The position numbers and the translations under genes were made by a program. The notes under the pieces are model-generated. The model saw only the letters and a program-made list of their open reading frames with translations. It was not told the origin of the DNA and did no database searches. A stretch of DNA of 64,000 nt from DASXRA01 sp036506155 (lineage in GTDB: Bacteria; Actinomycetota; Actinomycetes; Mycobacteriales; Jatrophihabitantaceae): the NCBI GenBank assembly GCA_036506155.1, contig DASXSF010000082.1, forward strand, positions 4,625 through 68,624, read 5' to 3'. Shown here piece by piece: positions 17,384 to 27,428 of the stretch. Within the stretch, counting starts at the first letter, position 1. The number at the start of each line of letters is the position of its first letter.

Positions 17384-18838
17384 ATGTCTTCAATTCGTAT
17401 TGCCTTGTTCGCTGCCGTACTGACGGCGGCGTTTGCGGTGGCTGCTCCCGCGCAGGCGCAGACCACCGTCATACAAATCAGCTCCGACCCGTTCGCGCCG
17501 AACAGCCTGCCGGCAGCGGCGCACGCCACCGAGGTGGAGCCCGACACCTTCGCGCTCGGATCCACCGTGGTCGCCGTATTCCAGACCGGCCGGGTGTTCA
17601 ACGGCGGCTCCAGCGACATCGGCTTCGCCACCAGCCACGACGGCGGGGCCACCTGGACGCACGGCTTCCTCCCGGCCACCACGACCGCGTCCACGCCGAC
17701 CGGGCCGTTCTTCTCGGTCAGCGACCCGTCGGTCGCTTTCGACGCCCGGCACGGGGTGTGGATGACCTCCTGGCTCGGTCTGCACGCGTCCGGCGGCGGC
17801 ATCGTCGACGTGATGGCCAGCCGGTCCACCGATGGCGGGCTGAGCTGGAGCGCCCCGGTCGTCATTGCGGCCAACGGCGTGTTCTACGACAAGAACTGGA
17901 GCGTCTGCGACAACACGCCGACCAGCGCGTTCTACGGTCACTGCTACACCGAGTTCGACCTGGTCAACAGCAAAGACCTGGAGCAGATGTCCACCTCCAC
18001 GGACGGCGGACTGACCTGGGGGCCGCCCCTGGCGACAGCCGACACCATCCACGGCCTCGGCGGGCAGCCCGTCGTGCAGCCGAACGGCCGAGTCGTCGTT
18101 CCGTTCGAGGGGCTCAATCACGGACAAGGCATCCGGGCCTTCACCTCCGACGACGGCGGGCTGACGTGGAACCGCTCGGTGCGGATCGCCACGGTCGCGT
18201 CACACGACGTACCGGGCCTGCGCACCTCGCCGCTGCCGTCGGCAGAGATCAATGCGGATGGGGTCGTCTATGTGGCGTGGCAGGACAACCGCTTCGAACC
18301 GGGCGGCAAGGCCAACGACATCGTGCTGAGCAGCTCCGCGGACGGCACCACCTGGTCGCCGGCGGTCCGGATCCCGATCGATCCGGTGGGCAGCAACGTG
18401 GACCACGTCATTCCGGGCCTAGCCGTCGACCGCACGACCAGCGGGGCGAGCACCGCGCTCGCGCTGACGTACTACTTCCAGCATCCGGCCGGATGCGTGG
18501 GCCTCTCCTGCACGATCCAGGTCGGGTCCGTGTCCTCGCTGAATAACGGGCAGACGTGGAGCTCCCCGGAGGCGCTCAGCAATCCGATGGAGCTCGCCTG
18601 GCTGGCCCCGACGAGCCAGGGCGCCATGGTGGGCGACTACATCTCCACATCGTTCGTCGCCCCGCGGCACGCTGTCGGCGCCTTCGCGATCGGCTTCCCG
18701 ATGAACGGGTCGCTGTTCAACGAGCCGATGTTCGCCGGTCTGGAGACGATCACCGGCGGCAGCGCGGGTGCCGGATCCCCAGCCGTGCTGTTCAGTGGCG
18801 TGAGTAGCAGCTCCGCGGCACCACCGACCGTCCTCTGA
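17384..18838 (+). CDS. Secreted BNR-repeat / sialidase-like protein
   Basis: 484 residues from ATG 17384, giving a clean Sec signal peptide (IRIALFAAVLTAAFAVAAPAQA) with cleavage after AQA; the same frame is open upstream to 17132 but without signal or domain. It carries at least five Asp-box repeats of the S-x-D-x-G-x-T-W type (SHDGGATW, STDGGLSW, STDGGLTW, SDDGGLTW, SADGTTW) that mark the six-bladed propeller of exo-alpha-sialidases and related glycosidases. I did not find the sialidase arginine triad or a clear FRIP motif, so activity on sialic acid is not assured. It probably acts outside the cell. Confidence 0.85.
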   Translation: MSSIRIALFAAVLTAAFAVAAPAQAQTTVIQISSDPFAPNSLPAAAHATEVEPDTFALGSTVVAVFQTGRVFNGGSSDIGFATSHDGGATWTHGFLPATTTASTPTGPFFSVSDPSVAFDARHGVWMTSWLGLHASGGGIVDVMASRSTDGGLSWSAPVVIAANGVFYDKNWSVCDNTPTSAFYGHCYTEFDLVNSKDLEQMSTSTDGGLTWGPPLATADTIHGLGGQPVVQPNGRVVVPFEGLNHGQGIRAFTSDDGGLTWNRSVRIATVASHDVPGLRTSPLPSAEINADGVVYVAWQDNRFEPGGKANDIVLSSSADGTTWSPAVRIPIDPVGSNVDHVIPGLAVDRTTSGASTALALTYYFQHPAGCVGLSCTIQVGSVSSLNNGQTWSSPEALSNPMELAWLAPTSQGAMVGDYISTSFVAPRHAVGAFAIGFPMNGSLFNEPMFAGLETITGGSAGAGSPAVLFSGVSSSSAAPPTVL

Positions 18839-19921
18839 TCGACTGTCGCATAGCGCGGACGGCCTGACGCCGCCGTCAGAAAGGGGTCAACTTTCGGGCA
18901 AGACCGCGGCATGGCCCTCACAGACAGCGTGGGGGTCGTGCCGCGGACGGTCCGGCTCAGTGTCTGCCGGCTGTGCTACAGCGGTTGCGCCGCGTGGGAC
19001 GGGTGGTCGAGTCACCAAGGCAGAGCCGGCAGACGGCACGCCGCTGGCGCGTGGCCGCCACGGCCGAAGCGCCAAAGGACTCGATCGACCCAGCGCAGCC
19101 TGTCGGACGGTCTAGGCGTGCACTAGTGCTGGGAGACCTGGAAGCACGCCAGTGACGGACACGACGTGGCGCTGGGCGCGGGCTCCCGTCACGGAGCACC
19201 ATAGCGTGGCGACGTGGGGCGTCGTACTCGCAACAAGGACTCGTCACGATCATGGCCGCGGCGTGTGCAGCCCGTTCGCCGAAACCTCCGCGTTCGGAGA
19301 GCACATCGAGACGATCCGCGCCCTCATGGCGGCCGGGCTGGCGGATGACCAAAGGATCGTCAAGGAGCACGCGGGCGACACGCGGCTCGGACAGGATTCG
19401 TCGACCGCCGCGCGCGGCCGACAGACCCATCGGCTCTGCGCGCACACAACGAAGCGCCGCCCTGGTGAGTGGAACACCGCCGGTGAACCGCCGTGGGCTC
19501 GTAGAAGCTCGACACATCCGGGACCGTGTAGGTGCCGGCACCGGGGCCGGGGTCGAGCCACGGCCGCCGAGCAGCCACAGCCTCATTGATCCACCACGCG
19601 AGGAAATGTAGCGACGACGGCTCAGGCGTCTACGGCAATTGCGCGCCGCAGAGGTACCGAGGTCGTTTGTCGTAGGTAACTCCACGGCATACTCATACGT
19701 CAAGATCGCCACCGGCCGGCAACCCGGGCTGGGCGTCGCCTGCCAGCCTCGCCCCAGCGCGATCCCGACCGTGTGCCAACTGGGCATAGTGTCGCGGACC
19801 CGGCGGTAAGGGCGGGGGGTCCCGTACGCGCCAGGGAGGGTGCATCGGCGGTGGCCAGGATACGGATCCGCGAAGGCACGTCGCGGCAATTCTTCACGGA
19901 CAGGGTCCGTACGTGCGCGCG
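18839..19921. other. 1.1-kb region without a supported gene
   Basis: Several open frames exist (for example 19152-19589 plus and 18957-19940 minus) but none has a ribosome-binding site, a membrane or signal pattern, or a domain I recognise. One plus-strand piece (EHIETIRALMAAGLADD) faintly recalls the end of a phosphotriesterase-type amidohydrolase. Most likely decayed coding sequence. Confidence 0.45.
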
Positions 19922-21898
19922 TTAGTGGTACAGGATCCACGCCCGCCGCCCAAGCGTGGACAGGTCGCTGACCATGAGCCCGTCATCCGACACAGTCCAC
20001 AGGTCATCGCCGATAACGACCGAGCGCATGATCCCGGCCTGGCCGTACCTGGATGTGCTCGGCTGAGTGACAGATCCGCGAATCGCGATCTGCGACCCAC
20101 CGACACGGAGCACGAGGGCACTGGCGCGAAACTGACCGCTCTGCCACGTGCTTACGGGAAGCACGGCGGCCCCGGTCTGTGGCCAATACAGGAACGCGTG
20201 CGGATCCCATTCGGCGCCGGACTGGAGGTTCGTCTTGACCAGGTGCGCGATCCGCAGCGGATGCGATGGATTGCCGACATCGAACAACGACATCTGCAAG
20301 CCGATGGGCCGACCCTGGGTCGTCGCGTCCTCACCGACACCAATCAGAGTTGTTTCAGAGACCGGGTAAAGGTACGACGAGTACCCGGTGAGTTCGACAG
20401 CGCCTGCCACGCGAGGCGCTGTGGGATCGCGCAGATCCAGCGTGTAGAGCGGATCCATCTGCTGGAACGTCACGACATAGCCGACGGGACCGATGAAGCG
20501 GACCGAGTAGATCCGCTGGCCACCGCCGAGTCCGTCGACCTCGGACACCTTCGTGAGGCGGTCTGCGCGCAGCACGAATACCGAGCTGGACGACGTGCTC
20601 TCGGCGCTGCTCTGACCCGGCTCGTCGGCAAGCGCGTAGCCGCTGGTCGTCGCGACCCGGAGGTACCCGTCGTACTCGGACAGCGAGTACTGGTTCAGTA
20701 GCCGGCCCGGCACGACACCGGAGGCAACGTATCGTGCCGGGCCGGGCGCAGAGATGTCGAACCGGTGGATCTCCGTGTGCTGGGGCGGCAGCTTCGGCAT
20801 TATCGGCCGGCCGTCGGCGCCGCGCTCGAGGACCGGCTGGAGCCACCACTGCGGATTGCTCGCGATGTAGAGACTGGTCGTCGTCGCGTAAACGGTGTCC
20901 CCGTCGGCGGCCAGGCTGACCGGGGACACATCGGCGAGGCCCGCGTTCAGGTCGATGCTGTACACCGTCAGCATCGAGGTGCCGGTGTAGTCGGCTGGAT
21001 GGCTCACGTCGCGGCACGCCGCGGTGCGCGACGACGTGTGCCCGTCGGCGTCACGTACTTGGTATTCGGGCAGCCAGGCAGTAGCCGGGGCGCGCTGCAC
21101 CGCGGCACGCGCGCGTGCCAGTTGCGTCTTCGCGTCGACTTGCCCGGAAGACTGCGGCACGACGATCTCCGGCTGGCTGCGCACCACGAGGCGCACGGTC
21201 GACCCGACCAGTCGCGCGTCCACGTAGCTACCGCTCGGGGTGAACGTGCCGAGGACCCGGGGTTGACCGGACAGGTCGACGAGCACGTACCGCGTCCCGT
21301 TGTCTATCGGGCCCGGATACCCGCCGGGCGTCGGGGCGCCGAGACCGCTCAGGGCCGCCCCGCCCCCGCCCGGAGTCAGCATGCCGCTGGCGGAGACGAT
21401 CACCAGCGCGCGGTCGCCTTCGACGAGCAGGTTCGACGCTCCCCAGGTTTGCGGCGCGGCGCTGAGCAGAAGCCGTGTGGTGACCTGCTCCGTGCGGGCG
21501 TCGACGACCCGCAGAACACCACGCTCGACGGTAATCAAGCGGTCGCCGTCGGTCTTGACGAGATCCGGCTCGTCCGCGCCGGGGACATAGTCGTTCGTCG
21601 GGGAGTACGCGGGACTGGCGGACGGAGTCGCCGCGCTCTGCGCAGTGACGCCACCGGCCGACGCGTACGTGACACCAGGCGGCGTGACGCCCCCGATCCC
21701 CACATTGCGCGCAGCGTGTGCCCTCAGGTCGGCGACCATGTCGGCGCACCCGCCATAAGCCACCAGCTTCATGCCGCTGACCGGAGGTGTTGTGGCCTGA
21801 CTGCCGGGGGCCGAGTCGCTGCCCACCGATGTCGCCACCCAGACAAGGCCGGCGACGCCGGCCCCCACTGCGACGCCTCGCATAAGCCAGGTCCTCAT
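19922..21898 (-). CDS. Secreted beta-propeller domain protein
   Basis: 658 residues. The N-terminal signal segment (WLMRGVAVGAGVAGLVWVATS) could be a signal peptide or membrane anchor. After about residue 100 comes the block YVPGADEPDLVKTDGDRLI, typical of the Beta_propel family (secreted proteins with a C-terminal beta-propeller found in actinobacteria and archaea), followed by repeated four-stranded blades to the C-terminus (DDLWTVSDDGLMVSDLSTL). Function is unknown; these proteins are thought to bind at the cell surface. Divergent from the sedolisin gene with a shared 150-bp control region. Confidence 0.85.
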   Translation of the reverse strand: MRTWLMRGVAVGAGVAGLVWVATSVGSDSAPGSQATTPPVSGMKLVAYGGCADMVADLRAHAARNVGIGGVTPPGVTYASAGGVTAQSAATPSASPAYSPTNDYVPGADEPDLVKTDGDRLITVERGVLRVVDARTEQVTTRLLLSAAPQTWGASNLLVEGDRALVIVSASGMLTPGGGGAALSGLGAPTPGGYPGPIDNGTRYVLVDLSGQPRVLGTFTPSGSYVDARLVGSTVRLVVRSQPEIVVPQSSGQVDAKTQLARARAAVQRAPATAWLPEYQVRDADGHTSSRTAACRDVSHPADYTGTSMLTVYSIDLNAGLADVSPVSLAADGDTVYATTTSLYIASNPQWWLQPVLERGADGRPIMPKLPPQHTEIHRFDISAPGPARYVASGVVPGRLLNQYSLSEYDGYLRVATTSGYALADEPGQSSAESTSSSSVFVLRADRLTKVSEVDGLGGGQRIYSVRFIGPVGYVVTFQQMDPLYTLDLRDPTAPRVAGAVELTGYSSYLYPVSETTLIGVGEDATTQGRPIGLQMSLFDVGNPSHPLRIAHLVKTNLQSGAEWDPHAFLYWPQTGAAVLPVSTWQSGQFRASALVLRVGGSQIAIRGSVTQPSTSRYGQAGIMRSVVIGDDLWTVSDDGLMVSDLSTLGRRAWILYH

Positions 21899-22047
21899 AC
21901 CTCTTCAATGCGCCGGCCGGGCCTTCGTGTTGTCCGGATCTGTACCGCCGGTGCGCGCCCGGGCAACGCCGCACCGTCTGCCGTATCAGCCGGAAACTCC
22001 CGGGCTCCTGCTAGATGCTCCGATCTCGGGACATCAAAGGGGGGGCT
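21899..22047. promoter_or_regulatory. Shared divergent promoter region
   Basis: The only gap between the divergent propeller and peptidase genes. An AAAGGGGGGG ribosome-binding site precedes the peptidase ATG at 22048. No clear operator was seen. Confidence 0.4.
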
Positions 22048-24993
22048 ATGTCATTTCGGTGGGCACCCTTGGGAGTGCTTCTCCCACTCGCCGTACTAGT
22101 CGGATTCGCAGCCACACCGTCCGGTGCCGCACCCGCGGCCACTCCCGGTGGCGCGAATCCCTACGTGTCGCAGAGCGGTTCGCCGCTCCCTGCGCCGGCG
22201 CAGGTGGCCGCCGGCAGCGCCCAGAAGCTCGGTGCCGCCGACCCGAGCCAGCAGCTGCGATTGGTCATCGGCCTCAAGCCGCCGCACCCGGCGGAGGAAG
22301 AAGCGTTCATCCAGTCCCTGCAGGACAAGAACTCGCCGAACTTCCACAAGTACCTGACCGCTGACGAGTGGAACGCGCGCTTCGGTCCCTCCGCCCAGTC
22401 CGAGGCGGACGTCGTCAATTGGGCGACGCGCAACGGTCTCACCGTCACCCAGCGCTACGGCAACCACCTCGTCGTGGACGTCCAAGGGTCGGTTGCCACC
22501 GTCCAGAAGGCGTTCGGCGTGCAGATCAACAACTACCGCCTCGGATCCAAGAGCTTCTACTCCAACGCCCGCTCGGCCGCGTTGCCCGCGTCGTTGGCCG
22601 GTGTCGTCAGCTCTGTCCAGGGCATGAACAGCCTGCAGGCACTGGTGCCGAGCAGTCCTCAGGCGCAGCAACAGGCCTACCCAGCATTCTCGGCCGGGCC
22701 GGCACGAGCGACCGGCGGCGCCGGCCACGCGAACGGCAGCGCATCCGGGCTCGCGGCGGCGAAGGCTGCCTCGGCGAAGAAGCTCGGTTCGAGCGGCCGA
22801 GCGACCGGCGGCGCAACAGGCGGCGGAGTGACGCCGGGCCTCACCAACGGGTTCTACGACCCCACCGACCTGTACAGCTCGCAGGCCTACGACGTCAACG
22901 CGCTGTACGGCCAGGGGCACTGCTGCAACCCGACCCACAACCCCGGCGTCACGCCGCCCGCGACGAGCATCGCGATCGCGACAGCCGGCTCGCACAACGG
23001 CAGCGACTTCACCGGGTTCCACAATCAGTACCCGTACCTCGCGGACCACTGGCAGGAGTTCTTTATCGACGGCACGCCCACCTGCTGTGACTTCGAGGGC
23101 ACGATGGACTTCGAGTGGTCGACCGCGATGTCGAACAGCTTCGGCTCCTACGTCGACACGTCGATGGTCTACATGTACGACGGCGCCAACAACCTGCTGT
23201 CGACGTTCACCGACATCTGGAACCAGATGCTCTCCGACGGCGTCGCCCGCACCATGAGCACCAGTTGGGGATGCGCCGAGTCGTTCTGCTACGACTCCGG
23301 AACGATCAGCACCGACCACAACATCTTCAACTCGATGCTCGGTCAGGGCTGGACGCTCATCGGCATCTCGCACGACCACGGTCCCTACGCCGACTGCGCG
23401 CACGTCAGCGACAGCTACCCGGGGTCGGACCCCGACCTCGTGTCGTCCGGAGGCACGGCTCTGCAGGCCGCGGGCGTGTTCTCATCCGAGACGGCGTGGA
23501 CCGGCGGCTCTTCTCCAGGTTCCTGCGCGAGCAACAACGGCGGTGGTGGCGGCGGCTGCAGCGCCACCTTCGGCAAGCCAGGGTGGCAGGGCGTGGCCAC
23601 CATGTGCAGCACCCGCGCCGAACCGGACATGTCGCTCAACGCCGCTATTGGGCAGAACGTGTTCTTCGGCGGCAGCCTGACCGCCTCCGGCGGAACGAGC
23701 ATCGTCGCACCGGAACTCGCCGGCATATTCGCCCAGATAAACGCCTATGTGCAAGCGCTGGGCAATGCTTGCGGCACCGGAAGCCCATGCCCGACGATCG
23801 GTGATCCGCACTGGGCCATGTACGACGCGAACTCGGGCTCGCCGCACCATCCGTACTACGACATCACGTCCGGGTGCACGAGCAACGACATCGGCGCCGG
23901 GTGGTGCGCAGGTCCTGGGTACGACTTGGCCACCGGACTGGGCTCGGCCAACCTGCTCCAGTTCGCCTGGTCGATCCTCTGGTTCAGCGTCCCCGAACTG
24001 ACACCGCCGACGGTGACGATCACCGGTCCCACCACCGGCGCGTGGTACAACGGCGGCAAGCTGAACTGGACCGTCGTCGACAGCGGCGGCAGCTTCCCGC
24101 CGACCGGGGTTGCCGGCTACACGTATACGTGGGACGCCGATCCGGGTGACCCGACCAGCGAGCCACACGGCGGCAGCGGCAACTCGTTCTACAACGGTCC
24201 GGCGGTCAAGAACTCGACGTCGGGGTCGATCAGCCTGGCCGCTGCGGGTGTCGGATGCCACACCCTGTACGTGCGGGCGTGGGACAACATCGGTGACTCG
24301 TCGGTTCGCTCGTACGGGACGGTGTGCTACGACCCCACCGCGCCCACGATCACCTCCGCGCCGAACGAGAAGTTCGTGATCGGCAAGTTGGGGGCGGGGA
24401 GCACCGCGCCGGTCAGGACCAGCTGGGCCGCGAGCGACTCACTGAGCGGCGTGCAGGGTTACTACGTGTACCGCCGAGTGGACCTCGGCGCGTGGACCTT
24501 GCTGGGCTTCCAGGGGGCGAACTCGGTAACCCAGTACCTCGCGGCTGGACACCACTACCAGTACGGCATCTATGCGCTCGATCACGCGGGCAACCTCTCC
24601 GCGTTCAGCATGAGCTCCAACTTCGGGCTGAACCTGGTGCAGGAGACTGCGCCGTCGATTGCGTACTCGACCGGCTGGACGTTGCAGGCGCTCCCAGGCG
24701 CGAGCGGCGGCAAGGTGAAGTTCTCCACTGCGGCCGGCAAGACCGCCAAGTTCACCTACGTCGGAAGCCGCCTGGCATTGGTGACCACCAAGTCGCCAAG
24801 CCGCGGTAGCGCGAGCGTAACTCCCAGCGGAAGCGGCACGGTGGTCGTCAACGCCCACGCCGCGACGCAAACCACCGCGTACCTCGCCTTCGCCGGCGCG
24901 TACGCGAACGGTGCGCACACGCTGCTCATCAAGAACCTGGGCAGCAGCACACCGCGATTCGACGTGGACGCGTTCTTCTACATCGGCACCTGA
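22048..24993 (+). CDS. Secreted serine-carboxyl peptidase (sedolisin, S53) with C-terminal Ig-like domains
   Basis: 981 residues from ATG 22048. Order: signal peptide (to about residue 30, AAPAA), activation propeptide of the kumamolisin type (about 55-205: LVIGLKPPHP, FHKYLTADEWNARFGPS), a Gly/Ala-rich linker (about 220-260), then the S53 catalytic domain (about 270-650). Catalytic residues: Glu350 and Asp354 in DFEGTMDFEW, oxyanion Asp443 in ISHDHG, and Ser551 in GGTSIVAPELAG. The C-terminal calcium-site pattern GPGYDLATGLGSAN closes the domain. Residues about 660-981 hold Ig/FN3-like beta-sandwich repeats. It is an acid-active extracellular endopeptidase made as an autoprocessed zymogen. 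Confidence 0.93.
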   Translation: MSFRWAPLGVLLPLAVLVGFAATPSGAAPAATPGGANPYVSQSGSPLPAPAQVAAGSAQKLGAADPSQQLRLVIGLKPPHPAEEEAFIQSLQDKNSPNFHKYLTADEWNARFGPSAQSEADVVNWATRNGLTVTQRYGNHLVVDVQGSVATVQKAFGVQINNYRLGSKSFYSNARSAALPASLAGVVSSVQGMNSLQALVPSSPQAQQQAYPAFSAGPARATGGAGHANGSASGLAAAKAASAKKLGSSGRATGGATGGGVTPGLTNGFYDPTDLYSSQAYDVNALYGQGHCCNPTHNPGVTPPATSIAIATAGSHNGSDFTGFHNQYPYLADHWQEFFIDGTPTCCDFEGTMDFEWSTAMSNSFGSYVDTSMVYMYDGANNLLSTFTDIWNQMLSDGVARTMSTSWGCAESFCYDSGTISTDHNIFNSMLGQGWTLIGISHDHGPYADCAHVSDSYPGSDPDLVSSGGTALQAAGVFSSETAWTGGSSPGSCASNNGGGGGGCSATFGKPGWQGVATMCSTRAEPDMSLNAAIGQNVFFGGSLTASGGTSIVAPELAGIFAQINAYVQALGNACGTGSPCPTIGDPHWAMYDANSGSPHHPYYDITSGCTSNDIGAGWCAGPGYDLATGLGSANLLQFAWSILWFSVPELTPPTVTITGPTTGAWYNGGKLNWTVVDSGGSFPPTGVAGYTYTWDADPGDPTSEPHGGSGNSFYNGPAVKNSTSGSISLAAAGVGCHTLYVRAWDNIGDSSVRSYGTVCYDPTAPTITSAPNEKFVIGKLGAGSTAPVRTSWAASDSLSGVQGYYVYRRVDLGAWTLLGFQGANSVTQYLAAGHHYQYGIYALDHAGNLSAFSMSSNFGLNLVQETAPSIAYSTGWTLQALPGASGGKVKFSTAAGKTAKFTYVGSRLALVTTKSPSRGSASVTPSGSGTVVVNAHAATQTTAYLAFAGAYANGAHTLLIKNLGSSTPRFDVDAFFYIGT

Positions 24994-25008
24994 AGTTAGT
25001 TAGTTCGA

Positions 25009-25043
25009 CGGTGCGGGCCCGCTACCAGAGCGGGCCCGCACCG
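25009..25043. terminator. 15-bp perfect hairpin after the peptidase gene
   Basis: CGGTGCGGGCCCGCT (25009-25023), loop ACCAG, then AGCGGGCCCGCACCG (25029-25043), all 15 pairs matched, 16 bp after the sedolisin stop. There is no T-tract, as is usual for actinomycete terminators. Confidence 0.8.
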
Positions 25044-25107
25044 CCATGTCCGGGCATCTTCGCCGGGGCGAGTTCTGCACCGTGACCACCGGTCATCATG
25101 GGGCGGG

Positions 25108-25619
25108 GACGGCCCGCTGCTCGGCCCGTTCGGCCTCGGCTACCTCTACGTCGCCGAGGAGCACCGCCGGGGCAGCCGCTGCAGGAGAACTGGATCTCGC
25201 GTGCCGGGTCGGAAGACTTCGCCCGGCTGGTCGACTACCGCGACGACTACCGGCCGGGCAGCCGGCGCTTCGACATCGGGCAACGCACCCGCTTTGAGCT
25301 ACTGCCGATGGCGGTGGCCGCGCTGCGGCAGCCGACCACCTGGCGGGTCGACAACGTCGCCGCTGCGCTTGAGCAGGTAACCGGTCAGCTCGCAGTCGCG
25401 GCCGCCAATCTCAGCTTGACCCCGCTGCCCGCCGACCAACGCGGGCCGCACATGCTTGGCATCGCACTGCCGCCCGAGGTGCGCACCCCGGTGCTGACCA
25501 GGCTCGCCGATGGCTGCTTCGCCGCCATCCGTGGCGCGTCACTGCGCATCTCGCCCCACCTGCACACCGACCGAGCCGACATCGACACATTCCTCGCGGC
25601 CCTGGCCGACGCGCAGTAG
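25108..25619 (+). pseudogene. C-terminal piece of a class V aminotransferase-like enzyme, frameshifted
   Basis: Two frames together give the C-terminal half of a PLP enzyme of the NifS/class V fold. From 25108 one frame reads DGPLLGPFGLGYLYVAEEHR; from about 25171 the next frame reads QPLQENWISRAGSEDFARLV, then RRFDIGQRTRFELLPMA and the C-terminal domain ending ADIDTFLAALADAQ. The PLP-lysine region and the N-terminal 200 residues are absent. It lies between the peptidase and the 26-44 kb cluster. Confidence 0.7.
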
Positions 25620-25780
25620 GCACGGGTCGGCGCGCTTGTGAGTGCGTCCTACGGCGCGCACTCGACGCTCGCGGCCGCAGGAGCTAGCGGTTGTTGCCCA
25701 CCAAATGCCGGCGCGACCGGCCGAGCCTGAGAACCAGCCCAAATTCGACCCCACGAGTACCCCGGCGGGATGAGACAGCG

Positions 25781-26644
25781 CTACGCCTTAGAGCTGTAGA
25801 GATCCTCGTAGTTCCGGTACAGGATGCGCTCCTTGAGCTCACCGCTGACTGGTGCGCCGTTGATCTTCCAGTACTCACTCCAGAAGTCACTCCACGGCTC
25901 GTCGGATGCGAACAGCACGCGGTCCTCACCGATGCCACGGCGTTCGATCTCGGTCATCAGCCAGCGTGCGCCGAAGCCGATCGTCCAGGTGGTGTCGCAG
26001 TAAACGCGATAGCCCTGTTCTACCCAGTCCAGGAACTGCGGGACGAGTTTGATGTGGCCGCTGACGCCTCCGCCGAAGTGCACAAGATAGATCTTGATGC
26101 GCTTGCCGTACTCCTCGACCATCGGCACGTAGTTGTTGATGTCCGATGTGCCCCCGGCGCTCGTGTGGAAGTGGAAGACCAGGTCGTGCGTCCCGGCGGC
26201 GGCAAAGCAAGCCTCGGCGATCTCGCGGGTGTCGTCGTCCCAGGTACCTGGGTCGGGATTGCCGCCCAGCAGGAACGTCGTCTTCAACGCGACGATCCCG
26301 CGCTCGCCCGCGTGTTCCAGCGCCTTCAGGGTCATGTCCCGGTTCTGGGGCAGGAACGACACCCACAACCCGCCTACCAGCCGGTCGCTGCTCTGCGCCG
26401 ACTCGATGACGAGGTCGTTCAGCGAGAACGCCTGGCCCTGCACCGGAATGCCGTAGTTGGGGAGGACCAGTCCACGCTCTGCCCCGACGGCGTCGAGATG
26501 ACGCAGGTAGGCACTGGCGTCGGCGAACTCGTACACCGTCGGCTTGACCGGCTCCTTCAAGTTGTAGAACGCCCATGCCTCCATCTCGCCGATGTGGCTG
26601 TGCGCGTCGATGACCCGGCCCTTCACCTTCTCCGGTGACGCCAT
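25781..26644 (-). CDS. Metal-dependent amidohydrolase / decarboxylase (amidohydrolase-2 family)
   Basis: 287 residues, complete TIM-barrel amidohydrolase: HxH at the first strand (VIDAHSHIGEM), His in LVFHFHTSAGG, His in IYLVHFGGGVSGH, and the final Asp in VLFASDEPWSDF. The family includes gamma-resorcylate and ACMS decarboxylases and small lactone/amide hydrolases. The GGGGAGG ribosome-binding site is about 10 bp before ATG 26644. It is at the left edge of the 26-44 kb cluster and shares an upstream sequence element with other units there. Substrate unknown. Confidence 0.85.
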   Translation of the reverse strand: MASPEKVKGRVIDAHSHIGEMEAWAFYNLKEPVKPTVYEFADASAYLRHLDAVGAERGLVLPNYGIPVQGQAFSLNDLVIESAQSSDRLVGGLWVSFLPQNRDMTLKALEHAGERGIVALKTTFLLGGNPDPGTWDDDTREIAEACFAAAGTHDLVFHFHTSAGGTSDINNYVPMVEEYGKRIKIYLVHFGGGVSGHIKLVPQFLDWVEQGYRVYCDTTWTIGFGARWLMTEIERRGIGEDRVLFASDEPWSDFWSEYWKINGAPVSGELKERILYRNYEDLYSSKA

Positions 26645-26661
26645 GGCGAGGCCTCCCCACT

Positions 26662-26696
26662 GTCTACTATCGGGAATGAATCCATCGCATAGTAAA
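26662..26696. promoter_or_regulatory. Candidate regulon element upstream of the amidohydrolase gene
   Basis: On the minus strand 26696-26666 reads TTTACTATGCGA, 12 bp, then CGATAGT. The segment at 33229-33259 reads TTTATCATGCGA, 12 bp, then CGATAGT, with the same spacing. The plus strand at 26662-26680 also matches 27354-27372 at 14 of 19 positions. Likely an operator or shared promoter type used by the local XRE regulator. Confidence 0.45.
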
Positions 26697-26710
26697 CCTG
26701 CGAGCAGGCG

Positions 26711-27325
26711 TTAGGAGTCGCGCAGCGCGATCCACAGAGCCCGCGCGACGGATTTCGTCTCGTTGGCCCAGTGGTGGGGCTGCTCGCCGATGAAGTGCAG
26801 GGAGTCGCCGCGGCCGACCTTGTAGCTCACGCCGTCGATGTCGAAGACCACTCTGCCCTCAAGGACGAAGACCAGTTCTTCGCCGGGATGCACGAGGGGC
26901 TTGCTGCCGCTGTCCGCCCCCGGATCGAGCGTGGCGACCGCCGCGGCGCTACGGAACGGTGTGTATGGGCCGGACACCCCAGACAGGTGCAGTCCTTTGT
27001 GCGGCGTGAAGACGGCGGGGCGCTCGCCGGCTCGGGTGAACGCGACCGGCTCGGGTGGTGTCTCGTCGCTGTCGATGAAGTAGCTGACGGGGCGGTCCAA
27101 GGCGGTGGCGATCTTCAGCAGCGTCGTGATCGTAGGGACCATGTCGTTGCGTTCGATCTTGTGGATGGCTGCGGCGGACACGTCGGCCTTGCCGGCGAGT
27201 TGCTGGAGCGAAAGGCGCTGTTCGTGCCTGAGTTGCTTGAGCTTCGGTCCGATGGAGCTGACGATGCCATCGACGTGCTCCTCGATGCGCAGGGCACGCT
27301 GCGGCTTGCGGATCGATCTGGTCAT
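26711..27325 (-). CDS. XRE family regulator with C-terminal cupin domain
   Basis: 204 residues. HTH_3 domain at about residues 29-85 (IGPKLKQLRHEQRLSLQQLA, then AGKADVSAAAIHKIERNDMV) and a cupin sensor at about 115-200 (HPGEELVFVLEGRVVFDIDG). This architecture is common for regulators of small-molecule catabolism (PuuR/SutR type). It lies between the amidohydrolase and the flavoprotein operon, and is the only regulator in the 26-44 kb cluster, so it is the best candidate for local control. Confidence 0.92.
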   Translation of the reverse strand: MTRSIRKPQRALRIEEHVDGIVSSIGPKLKQLRHEQRLSLQQLAGKADVSAAAIHKIERNDMVPTITTLLKIATALDRPVSYFIDSDETPPEPVAFTRAGERPAVFTPHKGLHLSGVSGPYTPFRSAAAVATLDPGADSGSKPLVHPGEELVFVLEGRVVFDIDGVSYKVGRGDSLHFIGEQPHHWANETKSVARALWIALRDS

Positions 27326-27337
27326 CCGTAGCCCCCC

Positions 27338-27372
27338 TTGACGGCGTTGCCGCGTCTAATATAGTGAACGAG
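27338..27372 (+). promoter_or_regulatory. Probable promoter of the flavoprotein operon
   Basis: TTGACG (27338-27343) and TATAGT (27360-27365) with a 16-bp spacer form a good sigma-70-type promoter. The element GTCTAATATAGTGAACGAG (27354-27372) overlaps the -10 box and resembles 26662-26680, as expected for repressor control. Confidence 0.55.
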
Positions 27373-27428
27373 CCTCGATCATGGTGGACGGTCGTCTGCC
27401 CGCTCGGCGCGCGAAGGGGGTACGACGC

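Noticed and set aside
19152..19589. Possible phosphotriesterase-like gene
   Set aside because: Only about 15 residues look like such a protein; the rest is arginine- and proline-rich and has no metal ligands.
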